64,000 nucleotides of DNA from a bacterium (GTDB lineage Bacteria > Sysuimicrobiota > Sysuimicrobiia > Sysuimicrobiales > Segetimicrobiaceae), in contig DATGHU010000005.1 in assembly GCA_035307765.1 (NCBI GenBank), forward strand, positions 118,446 through 182,445. Reading direction: 5' to 3'. Below are positions 52,436-60,639 of this stretch, in pieces. The notes beneath the pieces are model-generated. The model was not told where the DNA came from, did not search any database, and was given only the letters and a program-made list of their open reading frames with translations. Numbering within the stretch: the stretch's first letter is position 1; each line of letters starts with the position of its first letter. Made by a program: the position numbers and the translations under genes.

Positions 52436-53382
52436 TACCCGAATAACATCAACTCAAGGTGAAGGCCGCGTGAAGGAAAGTTCAGATCATCAGGGTCAAG
52501 AATCATCCGGAATGTAGATGCCACCTGGGCTCGGGTCCCGCATCCACGTTGATCCAGTCCCCTATACGCCGGTTGGCTCAAAAGTTGAATGCACAGCGGA
52601 GGTCGCCGACGTTGGCATCCCGGCTGTGAGCGGCAGGCGGTTCCAGCGCCGTTCGATCAGCCTCAGAATCGCGATTGTGTCATACTTGGAGTGTGATCGA
52701 TGAAGTGCCGTTTCGCGTGAGGCGAAATGATAACCGTCACCCGGGCGCCCGGAATCCTATGCAACGAACCAGTTCCAGTCTGTCATGGGAAACCCGCCGA
52801 TCCCCGAATCCACTGGTCGCATTGGTTCGACTCCCGCAACTTCTATCCATACTTCAGTGCAAGCCGAGCATCGGTCACGGATAGAAGCGTTATGCCCTCG
52901 ATGAGCGCGAGGATCAATGGAATGAATGTTCAGAAAAACACAATGTAACCCGCCCCCCTTGGGTCGGTTCACCAAGGTAGACTCCGCATGCGACCCCGCT
53001 ACGCTGCGACGCATGGCCCTGGTGTAGGCCGGGGGGCCGGAAACATGCGCCGGAGACGGCAAGACCCAAGGTCTGCGCTGATAAGGCCCCATGCTGACTT
53101 CGCTTCTCTGGTTGAATAAGCGTAGAATGAACTTGTTTCCCCCTTACTCGACGATAATTTCCTCGGCAATCAGTCAGCCGCCCGAATCTTCACTACCCCG
53201 TCGATTGTGGTCTGGACGAAGTAGCGGCGGGTTCGGAACCAATTGGGGCAAGCGGTGATCACTGATCGCGGTCGCGACTACTTGGTGAGACGGGGCCTGG
53301 AGGCATCATACGTACCATCACCGCACTAGGAAATCGGCACCGACAGACAGACTCCCTGTAGGGAGATGGAGGTAGGAACCAT
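52436..53382. other. Long non-coding stretch
   Basis: About 950 bp with no convincing gene. All frames are interrupted or lack an SD. It contains one copy of a diverged repeat at 52985-53099 that recurs at 61769-61884. The remainder shows nothing recognisable. Confidence 0.4.
52985..53099 (+). repeat. Diverged repeat, copy 1
   Basis: About 115 bp (beginning CGCATGCGACC and ending AAGGCCCCATGCTGACTTCG) that matches 61769-61884 on the same strand at roughly 80 percent by eye. It is GC-rich and non-coding, and may be the remnant of a mobile element or a structured RNA. Confidence 0.5.
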
Positions 53383-53670
53383 ATGCATCTGAGCGCACGG
53401 CGGTACGAGAATGTGACCAATCCTCGCGAACTGGGGCGGCACGTCAGCGAGACCTTTATCCCGTTGATCAGCGCGGTACCCGGGTTCATCGCGTATTATT
53501 TCACCGATGCTGGGAACGGTACGATGGTCTCCACCAGCATCTTTACGGACAAAACGGGCGCTGAGGAATCCAATAGGGTAGCAGCGGAATGGGTCAAGAA
53601 GAATCCGAATGTGCTTCCGACTGCCACGCGGGTGACAACCGGGGAAGTGCTCGGGCAAAAGGTCAAATAG
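53383..53670 (+). CDS. Small ABM-like (dimeric alpha-beta barrel) protein
   Basis: A 95-residue protein: RRYENVTNPRELGRHVSETFIPLISAVPGFIAYYF followed by MVSTSIFTDKTGAEESNRVAAEWV. The order strand, long helix, PGF-x-x-Y strand, S-x-x-F-x-D-x-x-x-AE helix is that of antibiotic-biosynthesis-monooxygenase-like dimeric alpha-beta barrels, often of unknown function in soil bacteria. TGGAGGTAGG lies about 6 nt before the ATG. It is one of the few intact genes in this region. Confidence 0.75.
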   Translation: MHLSARRYENVTNPRELGRHVSETFIPLISAVPGFIAYYFTDAGNGTMVSTSIFTDKTGAEESNRVAAEWVKKNPNVLPTATRVTTGEVLGQKVK

Positions 53671-54068
53671 GCCAGGAAATCGGTTGCGAGATGACGAGGG
53701 CCGGGAACACTCCGGCCCTTCTCTCTTCGCCGACTTGAAACAAGCTCTGTGGTGGCCCTCGCTGGACTTGGAGGAAAGTTTCGGAAACGCTGGTGCCGGG
53801 AAGGGGGATTTTTGCGTTTCCGAAAGCCCGATTGCGATTGGATGGTAGCCTGATGTCCGGTACCAGGAGGGCTACCACCGCTGCCTCAACCGTCAGGACC
53901 AAAAGCCTCATGCCTGTACTCGCTTTCGAGCATGAGATCGTACTCGCATCGCTTTGAAAGCGGATCGGGGCCTCCGCCACCTAAGCGTTCGGGATCCCAC
54001 CCCCGAAAGGCGGGCTACATACGGTGGTCCTGAGCTGATGGGGCCTTCAGGATTGTCCCACTCTGACC
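53671..54068. other. Non-coding stretch with inverted repeat
   Basis: 398 bp between the ABM-like gene and the DUF1905 gene. An opposite-strand frame with a hydrophobic start at about 53914 exists but has no SD or family match. The notable element is the 12-bp inverted repeat at 53779-53825. Confidence 0.4.
53779..53825. repeat. 12-bp inverted repeat (hairpin)
   Basis: Arms TTTCGGAAACGC (53779-53790) and GCGTTTCCGAAA (53814-53825) are perfectly complementary around a 23-nt spacer. The left arm with its flank recurs at 61896-61920 without the right arm. It may be a terminator, a transposon end or a recombination site. Confidence 0.55.
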
Positions 54069-54341
54069 TTACCCGATCCGCTCCTCGAGCCTTACGGTCA
54101 CACTATCACCCGCCTCTTTCCCAATGGCCTCTCGTACATCCGCCTTTACGGGCAGCATGTGTCTGCCATCCCCCATGGCCATAAACGCACTGTGGAATGG
54201 ATAGCCATTGATCGTGCCCCGCACCTTCACGAGACCCCGCGTCCCGAAAAATTTGACCGATTCAGGCCACACTACGTATGTCCACGCTCCCCTACTGCGG
54301 CCTTTTTCTAGGGTAGCTGTGAATCGTTTGATTAACCTCAT
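54069..54341 (-). CDS. DUF1905 domain protein
   Basis: A 90-residue beta-barrel-like protein from ATG 54341 (GGGAGGGGG upstream). It has [36 protein letters not shown] and MLPVKADVREAIGKEAGDSV, the three DUF1905 blocks. The function is unknown. A broken second copy of this gene lies at 58966-59131. Confidence 0.88.
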   Translation of the reverse strand: MRLIKRFTATLEKGRSRGAWTYVVWPESVKFFGTRGLVKVRGTINGYPFHSAFMAMGDGRHMLPVKADVREAIGKEAGDSVTVRLEERIG

Positions 54342-54400
54342 AACCCCCTCCCACCCCACTCTCCGCCGACAAGGCCGCTGGTTCGTTTCAAAACGGGCTT
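54176..54400. repeat. Region duplicated at 58966-59187
   Basis: The first two thirds of the DUF1905 gene plus its upstream region recur about 4.8 kb away at roughly 80 percent identity by eye, on the same strand. The divergence suggests an old duplication or two separately acquired paralogues. Confidence 0.65.
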
Positions 54401-54553
54401 GTCCCTGTTCGTTCGGCAGTGGCGGCTCGAAGGGAACGGAAAGCCTCCGGTCATTGTTTCAAAATACCCAACGGGAGTGACTCGGGATGAGTAAAGTCTT
54501 GTGATTCCGAACAGAATCATCGAGTCCGGAAAGTATTGGCGTTACCCTTTTTC

Positions 54554-54832
54554 CTAGTCGCCCGCCCGCACATCCTGGATAACGGAGCCCTCGGGAGAAT
54601 CCATCATCACGTGCACAGTCCGTCGATTCTCCCTCGCCTCGTGCAATTGTCTCAAAATCTCATCAAACTTTCGATTTTCCCGCAGCAACGCGTAAAACCG
54701 CGCCGACTCCGAAAAGGCCACTTCCACCGAATCCTTGTCCTTTCGATCGCGTATCAGGACAACCGTCATCTGCCGGTACTCCCGCTTGTCCCGCCGCTTC
54801 GCCCCCCCCAGTTCGTTGTCTCCGGCTAGCAC
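54554..54832 (-). CDS. Hypothetical protein coupled to the protein-glutaminase-like gene
   Basis: A 92-residue protein from GTG 54832, overlapping the stop of the upstream gene by 7 nt; ATG 54769 with GGGAG upstream is an alternative giving 71 residues. Visible pattern: TVVLIRDRKDKDSVEVAF strand pair, a helical ARFYALLRENRKFDEILRQLHEARE and a closing strand TVHVMMDSPEGSVI. I know no family. The close coupling suggests an accessory or inhibitor of the preceding enzyme. Confidence 0.5.
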   Translation of the reverse strand: MLAGDNELGGAKRRDKREYRQMTVVLIRDRKDKDSVEVAFSESARFYALLRENRKFDEILRQLHEARENRRTVHVMMDSPEGSVIQDVRAGD

Positions 54833-55752
54833 GTGACCGACTTCTGATACGCAAGTAGTGTCGCATCTGTCGCGGTGTAGTTCGGATCCGTTGTGAACGC
54901 GGTCCAGCCGCCCGCCGGAGTGTAGGCCGATCCGGGCTGGATCGAATACAGCGACACATGGGCGTACGGGCTGCAATTCTTATTCTCCTGCGCTGCCAGC
55001 CACGTGCTAAGCAACACCGGCTTGTCGAACATCCCTGGATCGATCACCAACAGCAGCACTGCCCATCTTCCCAATCGCACTCGTACCAGTGGCGCCACGT
55101 GATACCACCACGTCACGCAACATCCGCCCCACTTGTTCGCCTGCACCGCCAGCGCATCATTTCCATACACTGCAAAGCTGAAAATCTTTTCGCAACAGTA
55201 GCGGTATTTCGTCGTGATGATCCAGCGCATCTTGTGCGCGCGTGCATAGCAGCCATCAATCACGTACTGAAACGGGATGCACGGCGACACTTGGAACGGT
55301 CCTCCCAGGCTGCACGTCTGCTTCGCGCAATAATCAAAAATCCTTTTCGCCTTCTGGTAGTTTGGGATGATCCGCCTGCACTGCCGGAAACAGCGCACTC
55401 TCCGATGATGATCAACCACATTGAAAACCGTCGGGTCAACCGATGCCACATTCAGCCGTTGAGTTTTCTCCGGCCTCTCCAACAAGGTGCGGTTCCGGTG
55501 AAATTCTTCTAACTCCCTGCGCGAGGGCTCCGCGGTCCTGTGAATCACTCCATCCCGCGTGCCAATTTGTGCCTTTACCGGCAACTTCTTCAGCAGCCCA
55601 TCCTTGAGCAGCGCGGCCGACGCCCGTCTGGCTTTCCCACTCACGGCCAGTGTGAAAATCGCCTGCTTCTCGCTAAAAAGGTACTGCGTCTCTCCCTTGA
55701 CCTTCCGTATCATAGCAAGCGTCAGGATCCCAGTCTCTTTCGTGGATGGCAT
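54826..55752 (-). CDS. Protein-glutaminase (protein glutamine deamidase)-like protein
   Basis: A 308-residue protein. Residues 1-125 form a variable N-terminal region with no signal peptide. From about 155 on the sequence matches the protein-glutaminase domain pattern: Cys168 in DGCYARAH, His218 in TWWYHVAPLV, and Asp238 in LVIDPGMFDKPV, the expected Cys-His-Asp triad in the right order. The family converts side-chain glutamine to glutamate in proteins; relatives include secreted enzymes and effectors. An unusually high cysteine content and lower GC set it apart from neighbours. GGGGGTAGGG precedes the ATG. Confidence 0.7.
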   Translation of the reverse strand: MPSTKETGILTLAMIRKVKGETQYLFSEKQAIFTLAVSGKARRASAALLKDGLLKKLPVKAQIGTRDGVIHRTAEPSRRELEEFHRNRTLLERPEKTQRLNVASVDPTVFNVVDHHRRVRCFRQCRRIIPNYQKAKRIFDYCAKQTCSLGGPFQVSPCIPFQYVIDGCYARAHKMRWIITTKYRYCCEKIFSFAVYGNDALAVQANKWGGCCVTWWYHVAPLVRVRLGRWAVLLLVIDPGMFDKPVLLSTWLAAQENKNCSPYAHVSLYSIQPGSAYTPAGGWTAFTTDPNYTATDATLLAYQKSVTC

Positions 55753-56624
55753 CGCCCTACCCCCTACTCTTCACTATTGGATGCCCGTTCTATCCAGGAT
55801 TTCCGCCTGTAAAGTATCCGGATAGCGGAGAGACGCGCCCCAGCGTCGTACATCGCTCAGGACCGCGAGATGCTGCACCGATGGTCTATGCGTCGGTACT
55901 GGCACGATCCGGTCTCAGTCGCTCCTCGGGTGTGCCCATGTCTCAGCCTCTGCCTCATCCTCCAGCCTCTCGTCAAGACTTTTCGAGTTGAGGGGGGTGG
56001 GGCCCTTTGGTGTATCCGGGACAGTCAGATCTTTCTGATAGAAGGTTGGAAGATAGTGTTGACGAGTTGCGATTAAGCCCCCGCGAGGGTGTCCTGCATC
56101 GCCCTCTCGATGTCCCCCCATAATATGGGAGTGCTCATATCTGCTCTAATTCAGATGAACAGTAGAGGTTGCGTTCTGTTGGACAAAGCTCGCGCAGCAC
56201 ATCATATTGCGTCGAGAGGGTTGGCGTCTGGTTGCCGAACTCCAAGGGGATCTCCCCGGCCTGTTAGAGTGGACACGGAATTGTATAACCAATGGTCCCG
56301 GGAGGAGTCTCATATCGCACCGTACCATACCGCCGAGGTCGAGAAAGAGGGGTTGATTTTCCCACAGGAGGCCCGCGTCCTGCTTGCACCCAAGTAGCAA
56401 AGGAGCCACCGCGTCGTCACGGTCACACGGCGGTTGTACGTTGGTGCAGCGCGCGCGGGGGAAGCAGGCAAATACCGCGTTGCTTGAGAGCCGCGGCTCG
56501 AGTTGGTGCCGGCGCAATAGGGTGCAATATGCTCTGGTCTGGAAAAATCAGGGAGGGTCGGGCGAGCGCGGCGGACGAATAATACTCTCGAACCCTGGCG
56601 TTATCCACAGCTCTGGAGGATATT
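55753..56624. other. Long stretch without supported gene
   Basis: About 870 bp. The longest frame (56089-56397, plus strand) has neither SD nor known domain. The region is comparatively AT-rich and may hold the deamidase promoter at its left edge. Nothing else was recognised. Confidence 0.4.
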
Positions 56625-57071
56625 GTGCCCCCCACCATCGCCTTCAAGCTGCACACGGAAGACCGACTGGCCCACATCGAGACTGCGCTCCGAGAGGCGT
56701 TGGTGAGCCTACCTGGGCTGCAGATCAACGCGCATGAAGTGGGCTTCGTTCCGGTCCTGAAACCCGACGTTTTCCACGGGATGATCACGCGAATCAACAT
56801 CGATTTCTGGGAGCGCCGCGAGCGAACGAAAGAAGGTCCTCAGGAACTCACGGCGCGCTTCGCCAAAGCATTTCAGCGCGCCGCTGGAACGGACAGACAA
56901 GGGAAACGCGATGAGACCGCCGTACGACGTCGGGAAAATGCGCTGGGTTTCGGTCTGATCGCGCGTCCCCCCCCTCTGTGCCCGCCGGGTTTGGTCTGCC
57001 CAAATCGGACCCGAGGGAGTTGCGATTCGGGGTCGTTCACTTCGTCCCCTTGGAAGACGCTGACAAGTTAG
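56625..57071 (+). CDS. Uncharacterised protein, probably frame-shifted near its end
   Basis: GTG 56625 has GGAGG 5 nt upstream. The first ~90 residues look coding (VPPTIAFKLHTEDRLAHI, VSLPGLQINAHEVGFVPVL, KPDVFHGMITRINIDFWERR then a helical KAFQRAAG). After about residue 100 the composition becomes proline- and arginine-rich and looks out of frame. A sensible continuation appears in another frame from about 56978 (RFGVVHFVPLEDADKLVP to MREARR, ending 57208). I read this as one or two genes damaged by frameshift. No family is known. Confidence 0.4.
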   Translation: MPPTIAFKLHTEDRLAHIETALREALVSLPGLQINAHEVGFVPVLKPDVFHGMITRINIDFWERRERTKEGPQELTARFAKAFQRAAGTDRQGKRDETAVRRRENALGFGLIARPPPLCPPGLVCPNRTRGSCDSGSFTSSPWKTLTS

Positions 57072-57222
57072 TACCAGCGTCCTCGCTTCACCTCGTCGAC
57101 CAAGAGGCGTTCCGTGCCCTGCAAAACGGAACGCCCGAGGAGATCAACGGACTCTTCAACGGGAGATCGCCTACTCTGGTCACATGTATGCGTGAGGCAC
57201 GCAGATGACAAGAGGAGGGGCC

Positions 57223-57978
57223 ATGTACCAGACTGACATGTATGAAGGGATGTTTGCAGAGACCGTCACGATGCACGGCGCTGGCGGGGACGTTATCAAC
57301 GCCTACTTTGCCCGCCCCCTGGGCCCTGGCCGCTTTCCTGGCGTGGTGTTGATCCACCACCTGCCCGGCTGGGACGAGTGGTACCGCGAGGCCACGCGCA
57401 GGTTTGCACATCACGGGTATTCCGCGCTCTCTCCCAATCTTTACTTCCGCGACGGCCACGGCTCCCCTGAGGACGTCGCCGCGAAAGTGCGCGCAGCAGG
57501 CGGCGTGCCCGACGACCAGGTCGTGGGCGACGTTGGAGGAGCAATACGATTCCTGCGCTCGCTCCCCTACATCAACGGCAAAGTGGGTGTCTTCGGCACC
57601 TGTTCGGGTGGCCGACACGCGTTTCTCACGGCGTGTCGGGCGAAAGGCGTTGACGCGGTCGTGGACTGCTGGGGCGGTCGCGTAGTAATGTCTCATGAGG
57701 AACTCACGCCCAAACAGCCCGTGGCCCCAATCGACTACACCAGGGACCTCTCCTGCCCGCTCCTGGGCCTCTTTGGTGAGGAGGACAAGGGCCCCACGCC
57801 CGAACAGGTGATCCGCCATGAAGAGGAACTCAAGAAGTACGGCAAGACCTATGAGTTTCACATGTATCCCAATGCGGGCCATGGTTTCTTCTACTATGAT
57901 CGGCCGGCCTATCGGCAGCAGCAGGCGGTGGACGGCTGGGGAAAGGTTTTCGCCTTCCTTCAGAAGCACCTCGGTTGA
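57223..57978 (+). CDS. Dienelactone hydrolase family protein
   Basis: A 251-residue alpha/beta hydrolase from ATG 57223 (GAGGAGGGG upstream). It has the nucleophilic cysteine in VFGTCSGGRHAF, as in true dienelactone hydrolases, Asp in GLFGEEDKGPT and His in YPNAGHGFFYYDRPAY, plus the first block FPGVVLIHHLPGWDEW. It acts on cyclic lactones or related esters. The DUF6295 gene starts 20 nt after its stop, a pairing I have the impression of seeing elsewhere. Confidence 0.92.
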   Translation: MYQTDMYEGMFAETVTMHGAGGDVINAYFARPLGPGRFPGVVLIHHLPGWDEWYREATRRFAHHGYSALSPNLYFRDGHGSPEDVAAKVRAAGGVPDDQVVGDVGGAIRFLRSLPYINGKVGVFGTCSGGRHAFLTACRAKGVDAVVDCWGGRVVMSHEELTPKQPVAPIDYTRDLSCPLLGLFGEEDKGPTPEQVIRHEEELKKYGKTYEFHMYPNAGHGFFYYDRPAYRQQQAVDGWGKVFAFLQKHLG

Positions 57979-57998
57979 CAGCGGAGAGGAGACCGACA

Positions 57999-58283
57999 AT
58001 GTGCACCATGATCGTCAGGCAGGTGGACGTCGAGGGCAGAGGCAAGGGTGGGAGCGGGTGGTTCATCGTGCGCCAAGCCAACGTGTCCTATGACCACCCT
58101 TTCAGCCTCCCGCTGGAGCACGCTTTGAATATCGACTTTGTGAATGAGGCGCAGGGGCCGGGCGTGCGGGTCGCTGTAGAACTCACGGTGGAGTCGGCTC
58201 GCACCCTGGTTGAGACGATCCAGGCGGTGCTTAGGCGGGCCGAGGCGGGCGGATACTTGGAGGAGGGCCAGACTCATGCCTGA
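57999..58283 (+). CDS. DUF6295 family protein
   Basis: A 94-residue protein from ATG 57999 (GAGAGGAGA upstream). It begins MCTMIVRQVDVEGRGKG and contains SYDHPFSLPLEHALNIDFV and VAVELTVESARTLVETI, which match the small DUF6295 family. The function is unknown; it probably forms a unit with the dienelactone hydrolase upstream. Confidence 0.8.
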   Translation: MCTMIVRQVDVEGRGKGGSGWFIVRQANVSYDHPFSLPLEHALNIDFVNEAQGPGVRVAVELTVESARTLVETIQAVLRRAEAGGYLEEGQTHA

Positions 58284-58473
58284 CTTCAAGTTCCCCCCGG
58301 GCGACGGGCGAACCCGCATCCGCGGCGTCCCGCGCCCGTGCGGCTCGGACGTAACAAAACTGGGCAAGACTGAAGGGAGGTCTGAAGCGGAAATCTACAC
58401 CCCGAACTCCAACGCGATCTCCCGCACGTCTTTGGGCACCCTGGCCATGCCAGACACTTGGTCCGCGACATAG
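58276..58473 (+). CDS. Possible short ORF after DUF6295
   Basis: ATG 58276 overlaps the DUF6295 stop by 8 nt, and the first ~30 residues (MPDFKFPPGDGRTRIRGVPR..) look translatable. The rest runs over the opposite-strand RidA remnant and is probably meaningless. It may be the start of a gene truncated by rearrangement at about 58385. Confidence 0.25.
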   Translation: MPDFKFPPGDGRTRIRGVPRPCGSDVTKLGKTEGRSEAEIYTPNSNAISRTSLGTLAMPDTWSAT

Positions 58474-58541
58474 TGTAGAGCGCCTGCGCGCTTCACCGGA
58501 ACGTAGTTGGCCACCGGCTTCCGGGGGGGTGGAACCGTCTC
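58395..58541 (-). pseudogene. RidA (YjgF) family fragment
   Basis: The minus strand encodes ETVPPPRKPVANYVPVKRAG then ALHYVADQVSG, the N-terminal block of RidA enamine/imine deaminases (PPP-x-PVANYVP.. V.xG). The following residues leave the family and end at a stop, so only about 30 of ~130 residues survive. It appears to be part of a decayed operon with the livF fragment upstream. Confidence 0.6.
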
Positions 58542-58602
58542 TCGAGCTCGCAGCGGATCCACCATAACAAGCGGGACCAATGTCCCAGGACGAGCTGAAA
58601 TT

Positions 58603-58719
58603 TTACCTGGGTAAGATCTGGCGCTCGCTCTTTCCCAATGGGAGGATCCCCAAAATGGCATGCATCATCTCATGCCAGTACTTGCCGTTCCGCACCGCGT
58701 CGGAGCCTATCTGTTTCAT
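58603..58719 (-). CDS. 38-residue ORF with good SD, probable gene remnant
   Basis: ATG 58719 is preceded by CAGGAGGACGAACG. The peptide MKQIGSDAVRNGKYWHEMMH then AILGILPLGKSERQILPR has no known family. It lies 21 nt after the livF fragment stop, where the next operon gene would start, so it is probably the beginning of a truncated gene. Confidence 0.35.
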   Translation of the reverse strand: MKQIGSDAVRNGKYWHEMMHAILGILPLGKSERQILPR

Positions 58720-58740
58720 CGTTCGTCCTCCTGACTCGAT

Positions 58741-58965
58741 TCACCAGGTACGAGCGCTCCACGGCGCCGCTTGCCGAGACCGTCTTGGGGGGCCTTCGAC
58801 GGCAATGCGCCCGTTGACAAGGACGTACGCGTAGTCGGCGATACGGAGGGCCATGTTGCCGTTCTGCTCGACGAGCACGACCGTTGTCCCTTCATCACAG
58901 ATGGCCCGGATCCGAGCGAAGATCTGCCGCTTCACGATCGGCGCCAGGCCCAGGCTCGGCTCGTC
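58741..58965 (-). pseudogene. livF: livF fragment (branched-chain amino acid ABC ATPase, C-terminal part)
   Basis: About 75 residues match the C-terminal third of Liv[11 protein letters not shown] (Walker B end), VVLVEQNGNMALRIADYAYV (switch region) and LVNGRIAVEGPP, then the stop. The Walker A, Q-loop and signature regions are missing; the frame joins the DUF1905 remnant at about 58966. Non-functional. Confidence 0.75.
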
Positions 58966-59131
58966 CGGCCATAAAAGAACTGCGGAATGGATAGCCATTG
59001 ATCGTGCCTCGCACCTTCACGAGGCCCAGAGTCCCAAAGAACCCGACCGATTCTGGCCACACTATGTATGTCCACGCTCCTTTACTGCGGTCCTTTTCTA
59101 GGGCAGCGGTGAATCACGCGCTTAATTTCAT
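58966..59131 (-). pseudogene. Truncated second copy of the DUF1905 gene
   Basis: It starts ATG 59131 like the intact copy, but codon 6 is TGA (59114-59116, CGA in copy 1). The rest ([37 protein letters not shown]) matches, then is cut off at the junction with the livF fragment. The TGA is an ordinary nonsense change: the position is Arg in the intact copy. Confidence 0.75.
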
Positions 59132-59178
59132 AACCCCCCCTACTCCACTCTTTGCCGACAAGGCTGCCGGTTCGTTCC

Positions 59179-59187
59179 AAATCAGGG
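59179..59187. repeat. Target-site duplication, left copy
   Basis: CAAATCAGG directly left of the IS end, repeated at 60631-60639 directly right of it. Nine bp is usual for IS256-family insertions. Confidence 0.75.
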
Positions 59188-60630
59188 GTGATGTGTTAGA
59201 GTTCCTGTAAAAGTTGACGGCCTGGGCTACCCTACTGGTGTCGGCAAACACCAGCTCCCCGAGGGGAGCAGAAGAGGAGCCCAGACCATGCCTAGGATAG
59301 CACCGAGCCAGCAGATCCGGGAAGAGATCCACCGCCTGCTCCAGAACGGCGTGCCGGAGGGCCAGGACGTGACGGGAGTGCTGCTGCGGTTGGGGGCCCA
59401 GCGGTTGGCGCAGGAACTGCTCGAGGAAGAAGCCACGGACTTCCTCGGGCGGGACCGCTACGTCCGCCACCGCAGCCCCGACCCCCATCGCGGCTACCGG
59501 AACGGCTACGAGCCGGGGCGGGTGCGGACGGCCGAAGGGGAAATTCCGCTGCAGGTTCCCCAGGTGCGGCAGACGCCGGCCCCCTACCAGTCCCGCCTCC
59601 TCAGCTTCCTCCGCGGCCATACGGACGTCCTGGAACGGTTGGTGGCCGAGATGTACGCCCGCGGCTTGTCGACCCGGGATATCGCGGACACCTTCCGAGA
59701 CGTCACCGGGGCGTGCCTGGTGAGTGCCAGCGGGGTGAGTACGCTCACCGATCGGCTCTGGGAAGACTACGAGGCGTTCACCCAGCGCGACTTGTCCGGC
59801 TTTGCGGTGGAGTACCTATTCTTGGATGCGATCTACGAGTCGCTCCGGCCTCAGGGCGGCGGCCAGGAGGGCCTCGTGTGCGCCTGGGGTATCCTCGCGG
59901 ACGGCCAGAAAGTGTTGCTGCACCTGACGCTGGGCAATAAGGAAAGCCACGACTGCTGGCTCGGGAGGCTCCGGGACATGGTCCGCCGCGGCCTGCGCTC
60001 GCCGGTGAGCATCACCAGCGATGGAGCGCCAGGCTTGCTGCGGGCTATTCGGGAGACCTGGCCCCACAGTCTGCGGATCCGCTGCTGGGTCCATCGGATG
60101 CGAAATGTCTTGGATAAAGTGCCTGATGCGGCGCGAGCTGAGGTGAAGGCCCACTTGGTGGCACTCCGCGATGCGCCGACCCTCGAGGTGGGGCGGCAGA
60201 CCGCGACGGCGGTCCTGGCGCGCTTCGAGCGGGCCTTTCCGACGGCCATGGCCTCGCTGCGCGACGATCTCGAGGCAAGCTTGGCGCACCTGCGGCTCCC
60301 GATCGCGCATCGGAAGTGTGTGCGGAGTACGAACCTCATCGAGCGGAGCTTCGAGGAAGAACGCCGGCGCACCAAGGTCATCCCGCGCTTCTTCGATGAA
60401 CGGAGCTGTCTGAAGCTGGTGTACGCGACCCTGGTGCGCGCGAGCCGCCGGTGGCAGCGGATTCGGATCACGGATGCCGAGCGGGCACACTTGAGGCGCC
60501 TCCGGCAGCAACTCGCGATCCCCGTTCAGCAGACCACACCCGCACGACGAAAGGAGGGCAAGCGTTCAAAGGAGGCCATTGCAGCATGACCCAGGTCGGC
60601 ACATTTTTACAGGAGATCTGACACTTGACC
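59188..60630 (+). mobile_element. Complete IS256-family insertion sequence
   Basis: A 1443-bp element bounded by imperfect terminal inverted repeats: GGTGATGTGTTAGAG... at the left and GGTCAAGTGTCAGAT... read inward from the right, sharing a TCCTGTAAAA core. It is flanked by 9-bp direct repeats CAAATCAGG. It carries one intact transposase, so it may be active and inserted recently compared with the decayed DNA around it. Confidence 0.85.
59288..60589 (+). CDS. IS256 (Mutator-like) transposase
   Basis: A 433-residue DDE transposase. The N-terminal part has GYRNGYEPGRVRTAEGEIPL, then catalytic Asp180 (EYLFLDAIYESL), Asp245 (ITSDGAPGL) and Glu352 (STNLIERSFEEE), with the IS256 C-x2-H motif in CWVHRMRNVL (266-275). 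The length and all catalytic residues are intact. An A/G-rich stretch (AGAAGAGGAG) lies before the ATG. Confidence 0.97.
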   Translation: MPRIAPSQQIREEIHRLLQNGVPEGQDVTGVLLRLGAQRLAQELLEEEATDFLGRDRYVRHRSPDPHRGYRNGYEPGRVRTAEGEIPLQVPQVRQTPAPYQSRLLSFLRGHTDVLERLVAEMYARGLSTRDIADTFRDVTGACLVSASGVSTLTDRLWEDYEAFTQRDLSGFAVEYLFLDAIYESLRPQGGGQEGLVCAWGILADGQKVLLHLTLGNKESHDCWLGRLRDMVRRGLRSPVSITSDGAPGLLRAIRETWPHSLRIRCWVHRMRNVLDKVPDAARAEVKAHLVALRDAPTLEVGRQTATAVLARFERAFPTAMASLRDDLEASLAHLRLPIAHRKCVRSTNLIERSFEEERRRTKVIPRFFDERSCLKLVYATLVRASRRWQRIRITDAERAHLRRLRQQLAIPVQQTTPARRKEGKRSKEAIAA

Positions 60631-60639
60631 CAAATCAGG
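60631..60639. repeat. Target-site duplication, right copy
   Basis: CAAATCAGG immediately after the IS right end, identical to 59179-59187. Confidence 0.75.

Noticed and set aside
52824..52834. GGTTCGACTCC, like the T-loop of a tRNA
   Set aside because: The flanking bases do not form a T-stem and no anticodon or acceptor arms can be drawn around it.
57088..57999. 303-codon minus-strand frame opposite the dienelactone hydrolase
   Set aside because: The plus-strand gene has all catalytic motifs and an SD; the antisense frame has neither.
59114..59116. In-frame TGA in the second DUF1905 copy, considered as selenocysteine
   Set aside because: The intact copy has Arg (CGA) there, no Cys is expected, and the gene is truncated anyway.
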